Shown here one piece after another: positions 12,210 to 25,700 of a stretch of 64,000 nt of DNA. Both the position numbers and the translations under genes were made by a program. Numbering within the stretch: position 1 is the first letter of the stretch; each line of letters opens with the position of its first letter. The notes below the pieces were generated by a model. The model was not told the DNA's origin. It searched no databases and saw only the letters and a program-made list of their open reading frames with translations. This DNA comes from Petrosia ficiformis (Eukaryota > Porifera > Demospongiae > Haplosclerida > Petrosiidae). The stretch is from positions 5,380,678-5,444,677 of the forward strand of contig OX345646.1 in NCBI GenBank assembly GCA_947044365.1. Reading direction: 5' to 3'.

Positions 12210-15200
12210 CACCTGAGGCAAATGAAAAATGAAAAAATGAGTTGCCTCAGGTGGGATTCGAACCCACGACACTCTGCACTCCGGACAGATGCTCTTACCA
12301 ACTGAGCTACCAAGGCAGCCCAGCTGGCAGGGTCCAAATCAAATATCTCACTCATACACCTGTGTGAACAGGCTAACTAAACCGGTATACATGTACATGT
12401 ACATGTACTAGTACTACATGTACATGTGTAATATAATGTTAATGAATTACACTGTTACTAATATTGTTATAATGTTATTATATTTCATTAGGTATCGTAA
12501 AGGTTTTGAAGTTCAACCAAATGAGTATGCTGGTATTAACTTAGCTACGTTACTAGTAATATCAGGAGAAAGATTTGAATCTAATCCTGAATTTAGAAAT
12601 ATTGGTAATTATTTATATTGATATGATATACTTGATATATTACATATATGTATATTACATGTACATATACATGTACATGTACATGTACGTGTATGTGTAC
12701 GTGTACATGTACATGTACATGTATGTGTACATGTACGTGTGTGTGTTTGTGTATGTGTACATGTACATGTACGTGTAGCTCACCAAATAAGAATACATAA
12801 TTATTATGATGAAGCATGATATCACTGAACATTACTAAAGATAGATATTGGCTTTGATCTTTGATATACATGTGCATGTACATGTACATGTATTTTACTA
12901 TACTGTTAAGGTCAAAGTGCATTTGAGCTTATGAGATGGATATAGTACTCTATTTTACTATACTGTTGAGGTCAAAGTTCAATTAGTTGTACTTTGACCT
13001 CAGTAGTGTTTGTTAACATATTTATTACTCCCTTTTACTATACTGTTGAGGTCAAAGTGCATTTGAGCTGCAAAGATGGACTTTGAACTTTATAGAATAA
13101 TATACTATACTGTTAAGGTCAAAGTTTAATTAGTTGTACTTTGACCCCAGTAGTATGACGTATTTGTTAACCATATTCCATTACTCCCTATTCTCATTTA
13201 TTAATCCGTCCATTCTCTTTCAATAGCTATGACTCTGAACGTTTTGATTGGTCGAAAAGGTAGTTTACAATCACAGACTGATTACTGGATTGTAGCTACA
13301 TTCTTTGAGATCAGTGTACTAGCAGAAGATTATCAGAAAGCATGCTCGGCAGCTGAGTGTATGTTCAAACTGAAACCTCCACTCTGGTAAGAAGTATTCC
13401 ACTGCAATCATCATATCACATGAACTGTCAATTATATTATACAGGGTTTAATCTAGACATATGTCCTTGAGGTGGCAAAATTAATAATTGTAGAAACTTG
13501 GGGGCACATTTGGCACGGGCAGGAGAGGGATGTACATGTAGCAGTGTACTATGCAGATGATATATCATGAGATATTAATTTTATTGTGCTCTTTTTGGCA
13601 ACCTATTACGTAGTACTGTATGAATGTAATGAGAATTTAATGATATGATTGGTAACGGTGTCATATGCTTGGGGGGGTGGGGGGGGGGGCATTTGCCCCC
13701 CTGGATTAAACCCTGCAATATTATCACAATGGCAAAATATTGTTTTACTGCAATTAAATAATAGTTATAATATATGGAGTTGAAAATAGTAAAACACTTA
13801 GTCTTGTACTGTATACTCTCAAAACAAGAATCAGAAGTGTCATCTTTTAAAAAAATGAGCATATTTTTGCTATCATAGACAGTATCAAGGAGTAGTTGCA
13901 ATAATCACAAGTCATCTTTAGACAATAATCGTGAAATATACCGTATAGCTCCATATTTTCATGGTTCAAAAGCTTCGTGAAACTCGTGACACTGGCGTGA
14001 TTACTAATTTTCGTGCTAAAATTTTCGTGATTAGCTTAATTTTTCATGATTCATATCACTCCACCAACAATTTCCGTTATCGCTCCACCTACCATTTGGA
14101 TGTGTACGTGTGATAGCGTTTACAAAACAGCCAGAAAGACCTAGAGAAGATGCCTCGTTTGGAATTCCAGTCTTGCATCAGAGGCTTTCACGTTTATAAA
14201 TCGACCTTACTAATTTTCGTGTGGAAAATTTTCGAGATCTTTGGTGAAATCACGAAATTCACGAAAATATTGTGCCACGAAAATTTGGAGCTATACGGTA
14301 ATTTTCAATATCGTCCAAACTTAGTCCATGATACAACATTGAGCTCATCTAAAATCTATTTGATTAATCTTAATGCTCTCTACTATTAACTGAAACCATA
14401 TTGGGTTCTTTATTTGCCAAGCAGATGATTGGCTCAAGCAGACAATTGGCTCCATGGGTTTCCTGGGTAACACATATATGTACTTACAAGCTAATTATAT
14501 TCCTGTAATAAGCAGGAATATTGATATAAATACACATTCCACACAAGGGTAATATATTTTATTACATAATCAATGTTCTGCACACACTGGCCTCACTGGT
14601 CGCAAACAACAACCACTCAGCAGAAATTAAGTACCTCTCGGATGAGTTAAGCACTTTTCAGATAATTCATATATAGGCTACTGAGCAGTGTTTAGGATAA
14701 GCTCATATAGTGCACCGTTGGCCCAAAGAGCTTCTTATTTGGCACTGCACAGTTCTCTTTTTGACTCAGCTGGCACAGTTAATTATGATTATATTATCAC
14801 TAACAGCATTAACTCTTTGTTAATTGGCTCAATATGTATTCCCAATGGTGCACACACCAGGGCAGGAAATACGCCTACAACATGAGGTGAGCAATTACAT
14901 CACCAGTGCTCACCACAGTACAACTGTCATATCAACATCTGGTGCTCCTTAAGCTAATTTTGGTGCTCAAATGAGCACTGGAGCACTGTTATTTCCCACT
15001 CTTACACACACTAACCATTGTTGAGCCAATTTGGCCCACGCTTCAAAACTTATCAAAAACTCTGCTACTGAGACAGTATTAAGTATATACACTGGGTAAC
15101 CAGTAGTGTTGTTTTAGTTAACTATAACTATAACTAAAACTCCTTTTAGTAAGGCATTATGAATTTTAGTTCTGCTGTAATAACTGTAACTAAATAATAG

Positions 15201-16512
15201 GCACTTTTAATTATAAACTAATATGAATGACACAAGAAGTATTATAAACAGGGATTTAAAAAAAAAAAAGGATAATTTTGAAATGAGTCAATATAATGAA
15301 AATTTCTTCCAATCTAAAAAGTCATTCATGGTCCACATATAGGCATGCCCACTCCATCTTCAAAACCCCTACCACTTCTCCATGGCACCCTTGACCCTCG
15401 TAGACACAAACCAGTGGCTCGAATAATAGCGAATGACAATGATGTACGAACATAGTCTATCACTTGGCTGTAACATTTCTCCCATTTTAGTAGCAACACT
15501 TCCGCAGTTCTTTTTATGACACATCCTGTTTCCATGCCAACAAATCCATCTACTGATACCGCACTTTTAATTAGTTAGCTAAAACCTTAGCAAAGATATG
15601 TGCATGTTTTCTCATCCAATGTCATAAATATGCTAATATAATATTAATAATTAATTATTATTATTTGTGAACATTATTATGGATTAAAAATGGGATCATT
15701 GCCCAAATGCATGATGTTTGCATACCTTAAAAGGTGTATAAAACATAAATTAATTATTTATTAATTACATTTTCTTTATTAATTGGCTAGATATAGTCCC
15801 GATATAGCACTTTTTGTAACAATATTGATATTCTACAAAGGGAGAACATGGTGCATATTATGTAATTCAGAGAGTCTGTTTACATTGTCATGATCTCAAA
15901 ACGACCCAATAATATTTACTATAGTTTAATATCATAAGGTTAATACATGATTATACTGTAACTCAATAACTTATATGTACTATAGTGTATAGTTTAATAT
16001 CATAAGGTTAATACATGATTATACTGTAACTCAATAACTTATATGTACTATAGTGTATAGTTTAATATCATAAGGTTAATACATGATTATACTGTAACTC
16101 AATAACTTATATGTACTATAGTGTATAGTTTAATATCATAAGGTTAATACATGATTATACTGTAACTCAATAACTTATATGTACTATAGTGTATAGTTTA
16201 ATATCATAAGGTTAATACATGATTATACTGTAACTCAATAACTTATATTGAAACTTACATATTGTCCTTCCTTATACATGTATATACAGGTATTTGAAAT
16301 CCACTGTGGGTAATATACAACTCATTAACTCATTCAGACATGTTGATTACGAGGGATCTTTGAAGATTGACGAAAAGCTGTTCTCTTTCTGGATGGAATT
16401 CTTTATCGAGAGTATTAAAGACCAATATACTAACAACCAATTTCCAGTGAGTCTGATCTAGAACTCTTTGTCTCTCTGTCTGTCTCTGTATTTTTGTCTC
16501 CGTCTCTCTCTG

Positions 16513-16567
<55 letters not shown>

Positions 16568-16680
16568 CTCTGTCTGTGTGTGTGTCTCTCTCTCTTTCTC
16601 TCTCTCTGTCCCTCTCTCTTTGTGTCTCTGTCTGTGTGTGTGTCTCTCTCTTTATGTCTCTGTCTGTGTGTGTGTGTGTG

Positions 16681-16735
<55 letters not shown>

Positions 16736-19700
16736 TTCTGTCTGTCTCTCTCTCTCTCTCTCTCTGTCTCTCTATCTCTGTCTCTCGCTCTCTCTGTCTC
16801 TCTGTCTGTGTGTATCTCTCTCTGTCTCTCCCTCTGTCACTCTATCTGTCTCCCTCCCTCCCTCCTTTCAGATCTTATTATTTGAACCTCATCGTGAAAT
16901 AAGAAATGAGTTTGTATATATTCCAAGTTTCATAGCACTTCATGAGAGAAGTACACATTCAGAGGCAGTGAGTTATTACATGTACATGTAGGTAATTAAA
17001 GACTCGTACAATTATTTCTTGAAACAACTATATATTTTAGTAAACATACATCTCTCAGTTATATTTAAATAATGTACTCCACAATTATACATGTAATTAT
17101 CAGTTCTCTTTCTGTAGAAAATAGAGTTGTGGTATTGTGTTCCTGAGTATGATGAAACTGTAAGTATAATTCTGTAATGATCACTTTATTATGTTCTATT
17201 GCAGTTATTACTTTAAATAACTAAATATTTATAGTTTAGTTAATTCCTGTCTCTTTTGATGTGCTGCATTTGTGTGTATTCTGTTTGTATTGATCAAATT
17301 TCTTAGCAATGTGGGAAGTGTTGCCATAGCAATATCATTGTTTTACACTAACATTGATTGTCTGTGATATTATTGAGGATTATCATTCAGACATCAACTT
17401 GTACATCTCTATTCACATTGGTAACTTAACTAACCTGCTATCATCTCTGCCATAATGCATCCCAGTGACCACATATCAACTCCTTGTCTATATCGTCTTG
17501 AGCCTAATAATATTCCTGGACTTCTGTACCATCTTGTAGCTATATAATCTATTAAACTCATTACCCAGTTGGTCACCTCTCTATTGATCTGAAGCAGCTA
17601 ATGGTCTCGCTAATCAAAAGGCAGCAAGCTTAAAGAGAGAAAAAAGCATTTCATTTACAATATATTGAAATGAAATATCTATATCTGGATAATTATTTAT
17701 TAACATACCAAATCAGAATGGCTATTTATGGGATTATTAGTAAAAGAGGTTTAGTTATAGTTAACTCATAATACATTACTAACCTCTCTATCTCTCTATC
17801 TGTCTCTCTCTGTCCCTCTCTGTCTCTCTCTCTCCAAACAGATTACTTGTGAATGGTGTTATGAAATGTCTTCTGTCAGAAATGTGACGTTAGTTAATGT
17901 TTATGAATTATTACAATATCATATCTATAGTCCTGGGCTTTGAAAGTTATAAAATATATAATTATATAAGCTGTATTACTGTACGGTACAAAGGGACTCT
18001 AAGATACTATTATACGTTCATACCTGTACCTTTATATCCAGTATCAACAAGAGAGATGGGCGGGGCCTATTCCTGTATGTATTAGACAAGTTCAGTGAAG
18101 ATTTTCAAATGTTCTTTTCCTCAGAAGCACAGTGTAGCAGGTATGTATATCTGTATGTATATGTGTGTAGTAGGTGTGTATAGCAGGTATGTATATCTGT
18201 ATGTATATGTGTGTAGCAGGTATGTATATCTGTATGTATATGTGTGTAGCAGGTATGTATATCTGTATGTATATGTGTGTAGCAGGTATGTATATCTGTA
18301 TGTATATGTGTGTAACAGGTATGTACATGTATATCTGTATGTATATGTGTGTAGCAGGTATGTATATCTGTATGTATATGTGTGTAGCAGGTATGTATAT
18401 CTGTATGTATATGTGTGTAGCAGGTATGTATATCTGTATGTATATGTGTGTAGCAGGTATGTATATCTGTATGTATATGTGTGTAACAGGTATGTACATG
18501 TATATCTGTATGTATATGTGTGTAGCAGGTATGTATATCTGTATGTATATGTGTGTAGCAGGTATGTATATCTGTATGTATATGTGTGTAGCAGGTATGT
18601 ATATCTGTATGTATATGTGTGTAGCAGGTATGTACATGTATATCTGTATGTATATGTGTGTAGCAGGTATGTATATCTGTATGTATATGTGTGTAGCAGG
18701 TATGTATATCTGTATGTATATGTGTGTAGCAGGTATGTATATCTGTATGTATATGTGTGTAGCAGGTATGTACATGTATATCTGTATGTATATGTGTGTA
18801 GCAGGTATGTATATCTGTATGTATATGTGTGTAGCAGGTATGTATATCTGTATGTATATGTGTGTCTGTATTTATGTATATATTTATGTATGTGCCTTTC
18901 ATTTCATTTACATATAGATTATATGAAATGATAAATAAAACTCTAGAAAATATTGATGAAGAGGAAATGCCATCTGGTAATCGTAAAATGACTCGTCGTA
19001 TGACAATTGATGAGGATGATGTGGTAGATTTTCAGTACGAGTGGGATGACAAAGGAGAGAGAGTTGTTTTAGGAAAGGGATCTTTTGGTACTGTGTACTC
19101 CGCTATCGATTTGGTAACTAAAAGGAAAATGGCTGTCAAAGAAATACAAGAAAAAACAGCTGGGTAATATAGTATATTAAAAAGAATGGGATATGAAAAT
19201 GGAGCCCTGCTCCATTTTCATATCCTATTCTTTTTAAAATTATCGGGTCATTCACTTATACCAGAGGTTCATTTCCATTTTCATTTCCTAGTCAGGTAGC
19301 AATAGAATACTTTACTGTCTCTTATTATTCTTCTCTCCATAGAGAATTCCAGTCTATTGAAGAAGAGATACAGTTACATCGTCACTTACAACATGATAAT
19401 ATAGTACAGTATTATGGCGCTTACTCTGAAGATGGAGTGTTCAGAATCTTCATGGAACAAGTACCGGGAGGTAAGGACAGGATAATCTCGAGGTACCACA
19501 AAGAGTTGTTACAAATGTGTGAATGGATGGATGGATGGATGGATGGATGGATGGATGGATGGACGGACGGACGGACGGACAGACGGACGGACAGATGGAC
19601 AGACGGATGGATGGACATACGGACGAAAAAATAGAACAGATCCATTGATTAATGGATATATGGATGGATGCATCGACAGACAGATGGATGGATAGATAAC

Positions 19701-22700
19701 CTTCTTGTTCCTTCCTCCTCTCTTTATCATATTAGGAAGTCTCTCTTCTCTACTCAAGTACATGTGGGGTCCTCTTCTTAATGATGAACCTACTATTAAA
19801 CATTATACCAAACAGATCCTCAAAGGCATTCGTTATCTTCATGATCAGAGGATTGTGCATAGGGATATCAAAGGAGATAATGTACTTGTTAATACTTATA
19901 GTGGACAGATTAAGATATCAGATTTTGGTACTTCAAAGAGACTTGCTGGACTTCAGATTCACACAACATCATTCAAAGGTATGTAAAGACTATTCTCTCT
20001 TGATCATAGTGTATGCGAGTTTGTCTGTATATCCATCCGTCCATCCAGCCACCATCCATCCATTCATCCAATCATCCATCTATTCATCCATCCATCCATC
20101 CATCCATCCATTAACCAATCCATCCATCCATCTATTCATCCATCCATTAATCCATCTATCTATCAATCCATCCATCTATTTTTAACTCACCAGGTACGTT
20201 CCAGTTCATGGCTCCTGAAGTAATAGCCGCTGGACAGAGAGGATATGGACCTCCAGTAAGTATATAAAATTATGTTAGTATGTGTTTAACAATTTCATCT
20301 CTTTAGGCTGACATTTGGTCTCTCGGTTGTACTGTGATCGAGATGGCAACAGGAAAGCCACCATTCTTTGAGGTAGATAATATACATTGTGTATTATATA
20401 ATGATGTCCTTGTTAGGTTTACAAAATTATCTATATTGTCTGTACAAACTGTGAGCATTTTAATATTCTCTTGAAATTCTATCAGACAATGAGCTGTTTT
20501 AATAATTAAATAAATAAACAAAATATTTATTTATTGTTAATAGAACATGCACACACGCACACACACTGAGTCTCTCTGGTTATCACACTACCCAATAGTT
20601 TAGTTTTTGATAAGCTCATATGGTGCACCATTGGCCCGAAGAGCTTCTTATTTGGCACTGCACAGTTCTCTCATTGGGCCAGATTGTGTTGTTAATTATG
20701 ATTATATTGTCACTAACAGCATTAACTCTTTGTTAATTGGCTCAAAATGTATTCCCAATGGCACACACACTAACCATTGTTGAGCCAATTTGGCCCATGC
20801 TTCAAAACTTATCAACAACTCTGGACTAGACCCATATTACATGTACATGTATGTATAATATGTATAATATTATAATTTAAAATTATTATGTATTATATTT
20901 CTAGTTGGGTCCACCTGAGGCAGCCATTTTCAAAGTTGGTAAATTTCATGAACATCCTGATATTCCAGAGATATTGTCCGAAGAGGCTCATTCTTTTCTG
21001 TTGAGGTAAACTAACACATATACAGTGTAATCACTTCATCTTCTCTACTTCTCAAACTACATGTGGTGTTTAGTTAACTAAACAGCTACTGATATGAAAT
21101 ACTAAACTATTAATGGATTTTATTATCACTTATTTTTCAACTAACAGATGTTTTGAGCCTGATCCCGAAAAGAGAGCTACTGCCATTGAACTACTGGAGC
21201 ATCCTTTTATATCCAGGTACTGTCATCCTTCTCCCTTCTTCTTTTCTTCCTTGTCTCTTAATTCACATCTTTTTTATTTATTTAGGAAGGTCAAGAAGAA
21301 AGTAAAAGTTCCTGAGACTTCTCCGGAATTCTTAAGAAGCAAATCAAGTGAGTACTCATATTACAACTGCTTGTTTATGATGTAACAAATCATTCGTTAT
21401 TAACAAGGACATCTTTAGACTCTAGAAAATGTTTCGGCTCAATCTGAAACGATTGATTTTGCTATGAAAAATCAGTACCAAGGCTGTAGTTCAGGGTAAA
21501 ATTAGAATTTTGAGAGAATACTAAAATGATCATAGTTCTAACAGATAATATTATTGATCAAAACCACTTTGGAAACATAATAAGGACATCATTATCTAAC
21601 TCTAGAAACATTTTCGGCTCAATCTGAAACGATTGATTTTGCAATGAAAAATCAATACCAAGGCTATAGTTCAGGGTAAAATTAGAATACAGTTGTGTGC
21701 TTTATTTACAATACATGTGTTATAATATAGTTATAATACATTTGATATCAAGCTCCTGTAATTACTAAACATAGTGCATAAGATATCACACCTTTTCTTC
21801 CTGGAGCTATTAGTGAGTAACTACTATCCCATGACATCATTCTTAATTTGGGCAAACCTTATCCACGTCCGATAGTGGTGCAACTGTGATATGGTAAAGT
21901 AACAAATATTTCTTATGAGGAAATGGTAACTGACAAATGAAGATTCATTAGCTCTTTTATAGAACTAGTAATAAATAAACATGACTGGATGATGAGAGAC
22001 ATAATTATAACTAAATAATGAGGCATTGTTCAATATTATCATGATGAGACAATGATCATTGTAAATAGTAAATACATAGTCTATATCAATAAACAATCAC
22101 CATACAGTACAGTAATTACTCAGTAGTTTCATTTCCACACTACAGTAGTTCAACAGTAGTTTTGACAGTAATTGGTATACTGAACACCACAGTAGTGAGA
22201 CAGTAATTACTATACTATACTGACAGTAGAACTAAGATAATTACTGTTACTGTATGGTGACATTTTATTAACATATACTGTACTTGTCAATTGAACACCA
22301 CAGTAGTGAGACAGTAATTACTATACTATACTGACAGTAGAACTAAGATAATTACTGTTACTGTATGGTGACATTTTATTAACATATACTGTACTTGTCA
22401 ATTGAACACCACAGTAGTGAGACAGTAATTACTATACTATACTGACAGTAGAACTAAGATAATTACTATTACTGTATGGTGACATTTTATTAACATATAC
22501 TGTACTTGTCAATTGAACACCACAGTAGGGAGACAGTAATTACTATACTATACTGACAGTAGAACTAAGATAATTACTATTACTGTATGGTGACATTTTA
22601 TTAACATATACTGTACTTGTCAATTGAACACCACAGTAGTGAGACAGTAATTACTATACTATACTGACAGTAGAACTAAGATAATTACTATTACTGTATG

Positions 22701-25700
22701 GTGACATTTTATTAACATATACTGTACTTGTCAATTGAACACCACAGTAGTGAGACAGTAATTACTATACTATACTGACAGTAGAACTAAGATAATTACT
22801 ATTACTGTATGGTGACATTTTATTAACATATACTGTACTTGTCAATTGAACACCACAGTAGTGAGACAGTAATTACTATACTATACTGACAGTAGAACTA
22901 AGATAATTACTATTACTGTATGGTGACATTTTATTAACATATCTTGTTATTCAAAGTTATGATAACAACAACAACATGATCAATTTGATTTGAGGTAATC
23001 CTAATTATATCTCATATCTTAGTGTATCCTGGTGCTATACCTCATGATAGTATAAATGAACTTGATAGTACTCATGTGTCAGGCAGTGCTCCAACAGCAC
23101 CTGGGTAAGTTTACCTTATTGTCCACTATAAAGAGATAATAATTGTGTTGAGCCGAAGTACTAGGGAGTTGGTGCTGAAATCACTCTATATATCTGTTGT
23201 ACATAATACCACATGTTCTATTTAGCTGTATACGTAATACCATATGTTCTATTTAGCTGTATATGTAGTACCATATGTTCTATTTAGCTGTATACGTAAT
23301 ACCACATGTTCTGTATATGTAATACCATATGTTCTATTTAGCTATATATGTAATACCACATGTTCTATTTAGCTGTATATGTAATACCACATGTTCTATT
23401 TAGCTGTATACGTAATACCATATGTTCTATTTAGCTGTATATGTAATACCACATGTTCTATTTAGCTATATATGTAATACCACATGTTCTATTTAGCTGT
23501 ATATGTAATACCACATGTTCTATTTAGCTATATATGTAATACCACATGTTCTATTTAGCTGTATATGTAATACCACATGTTCTATTTAGCTGTATACGTA
23601 ATACCATATGTTCTATTTAGCTGTATAGTACAGTACAGTATATAGTACTGCATTACAGTTATGTATGTATGTACTATACTGTATTATGAATACAATACAA
23701 TACAGTACAATATAGTACATCTTGACTTGATAATCTCATTAGTTGCTCATATCATCGTCATGGTTACAGTATTCAATTAATTATTTCAGTCGTAAACAGT
23801 TTGGAAGAAGTATAACAACGGCAACAGTTGAATTCCATAACAAAACAGAATCACTTGAAACAGATACGAGTTTCGAAGAAATCAATCGTAGCGGAGGAGT
23901 TACCCCAACTGGTACTGGGAATAGTGCACCAGGTGTGTGAATCACAGAGTTAATTAAGATTATAATTAATTATGTTCTTCCATCTAATAGGTGGAAATAT
24001 TGGAGAGTTTGGTCAGGTTCGTTATCATTCTGAAAACATAGCAACACTCAGTAGAGTGATCACTGAAGAGAAAGACAAGGTAAGAGAGAGAGAGAGACAG
24101 AGAGAAGGGGAGAGAGACAGAGACAGAGGAGAGAAGAGACAGAGGAGAGAAGAGACAGAGATAGGAGAAAGGGGGAGAGAGGAGAGAGGGATGGAGACAG
24201 AGAGAATGGATGGAGAGAGGAGAGAGGGATGGAGACAGAGAGTGGAGGGAGAGAGGAGAAAGGGGGGTGAAGATATAGAAAGTGGAGGGAGAGAGGGGGA
24301 TGAAGACATAGAGAGTGGAGGGAGGGAGAGACAGAGTAACAGACAGAGACAAAGAGGGAGGGATGAAGAGAGATTTGCTGTTATTTTTAATCCTCTAATT
24401 TACTGTCAGATGTGTGATGAGATTTTGACTCAACTGGAGGATAAAGAACAGGAACTAGTTATTACCAAGGTAACTGATATCATAGCAACAACATTCCATC
24501 GTCAATATGCATCATTATTACATCATCAGACACACTTGGGCAGTCTATTGGATGCAGTGATAGTGTTTAATGAAGAAGAGAATGAGGAACAGATGAGTAA
24601 AGTACTACAACCGATAACAAATGATTGCTATCATGATGAGAGATTGAAACATGAAATAGAACAAGCAATGTTCTTACTACCAAATGTGGTAAGTGATACA
24701 ATTATAATGGATTAATTAGGGTTTTAGCCAAAGGGGCAAAAGGTATGGCCCATTCTCCTTCCTTATCTCAGTTCCTTTGATATGGTCATGGGAATGCAAT
24801 TAGGCCTTTGATGTGGTCATGCTTTTGACATTGCCACCTTCCTTTCTCTGAGCTCCAGCTACAACCTCGGATTAAATGACTGGGTGGAGGTGGACATGAC
24901 ATTTAGTTCAATCAATATTATTAAATGGTGTATTTCAGTATAAACTTTAAAAGTAAGGGGTGATAAGCACCATTGGACTGAGAAAACACTGCTACGATGG
25001 ATGGATGGATGGATGGATGGATGATGGATTGGTGAGTAGATGGGTGGGTGGGTGGATGGATGGGTGGTTGGATGGATGGATGAATAGATGGATGGATGAA
25101 TGGAGGAATGGATGGATGAATGGATGGATGAATGGATAGATGGATGGATGAATGGAGGAATGGATGGATGGATGGATGGATGGATGGATGGATGGATGGA
25201 TGGATGGATGGATAGATGGATGGATGGATGGATGGATGGGTGGATGGATGGGTGGATGGATGGACTAGGCCACCTTTAGTAAATGTACAAGTCTTAATAA
25301 ATAAATACTATCAATATATAGGCATGTTGTAAGACCTCATTATTATTATTATTATAGCTAACAGCTGCTCATAAACGTCATGGTACATCTCCTCATCGTA
25401 TGTTTGCAGTTGACAATACTGTTAGAATAGCGATTAACTTGGCACTTCATATAGTTTCACCTGGTAAGTTATGACATCATAAATACAGGGTTGGGAGATT
25501 ATGATATTTAGTGCTTTAGTACTGTGGGAATCTGAGCAAGCAAGTATTGTATTAGCCTCATATCCAGGCTCTTTAAGATGGCGGAGAAAAAGAGTCTGGA
25601 TTCATCTGTTTGTGCATGCGCTAATTAACTGGGTTTGAGGCTAGAAATAGGAGAGTACATCAATGATAACTGTGGATTCAAGCAGGCAATATCACAGAGC

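Noticed and set aside
12095..12355. ORF containing [15 protein letters not shown] and GFESH
   Set aside because: This is the translated tRNA-like sequence at 12243-12316, not a protein gene.
16468..16991. Three long Ser/Leu/Cys/Val ORFs
   Set aside because: They are the CT-rich intron repeat; only the last part (16872-16967) is a real kinase exon.
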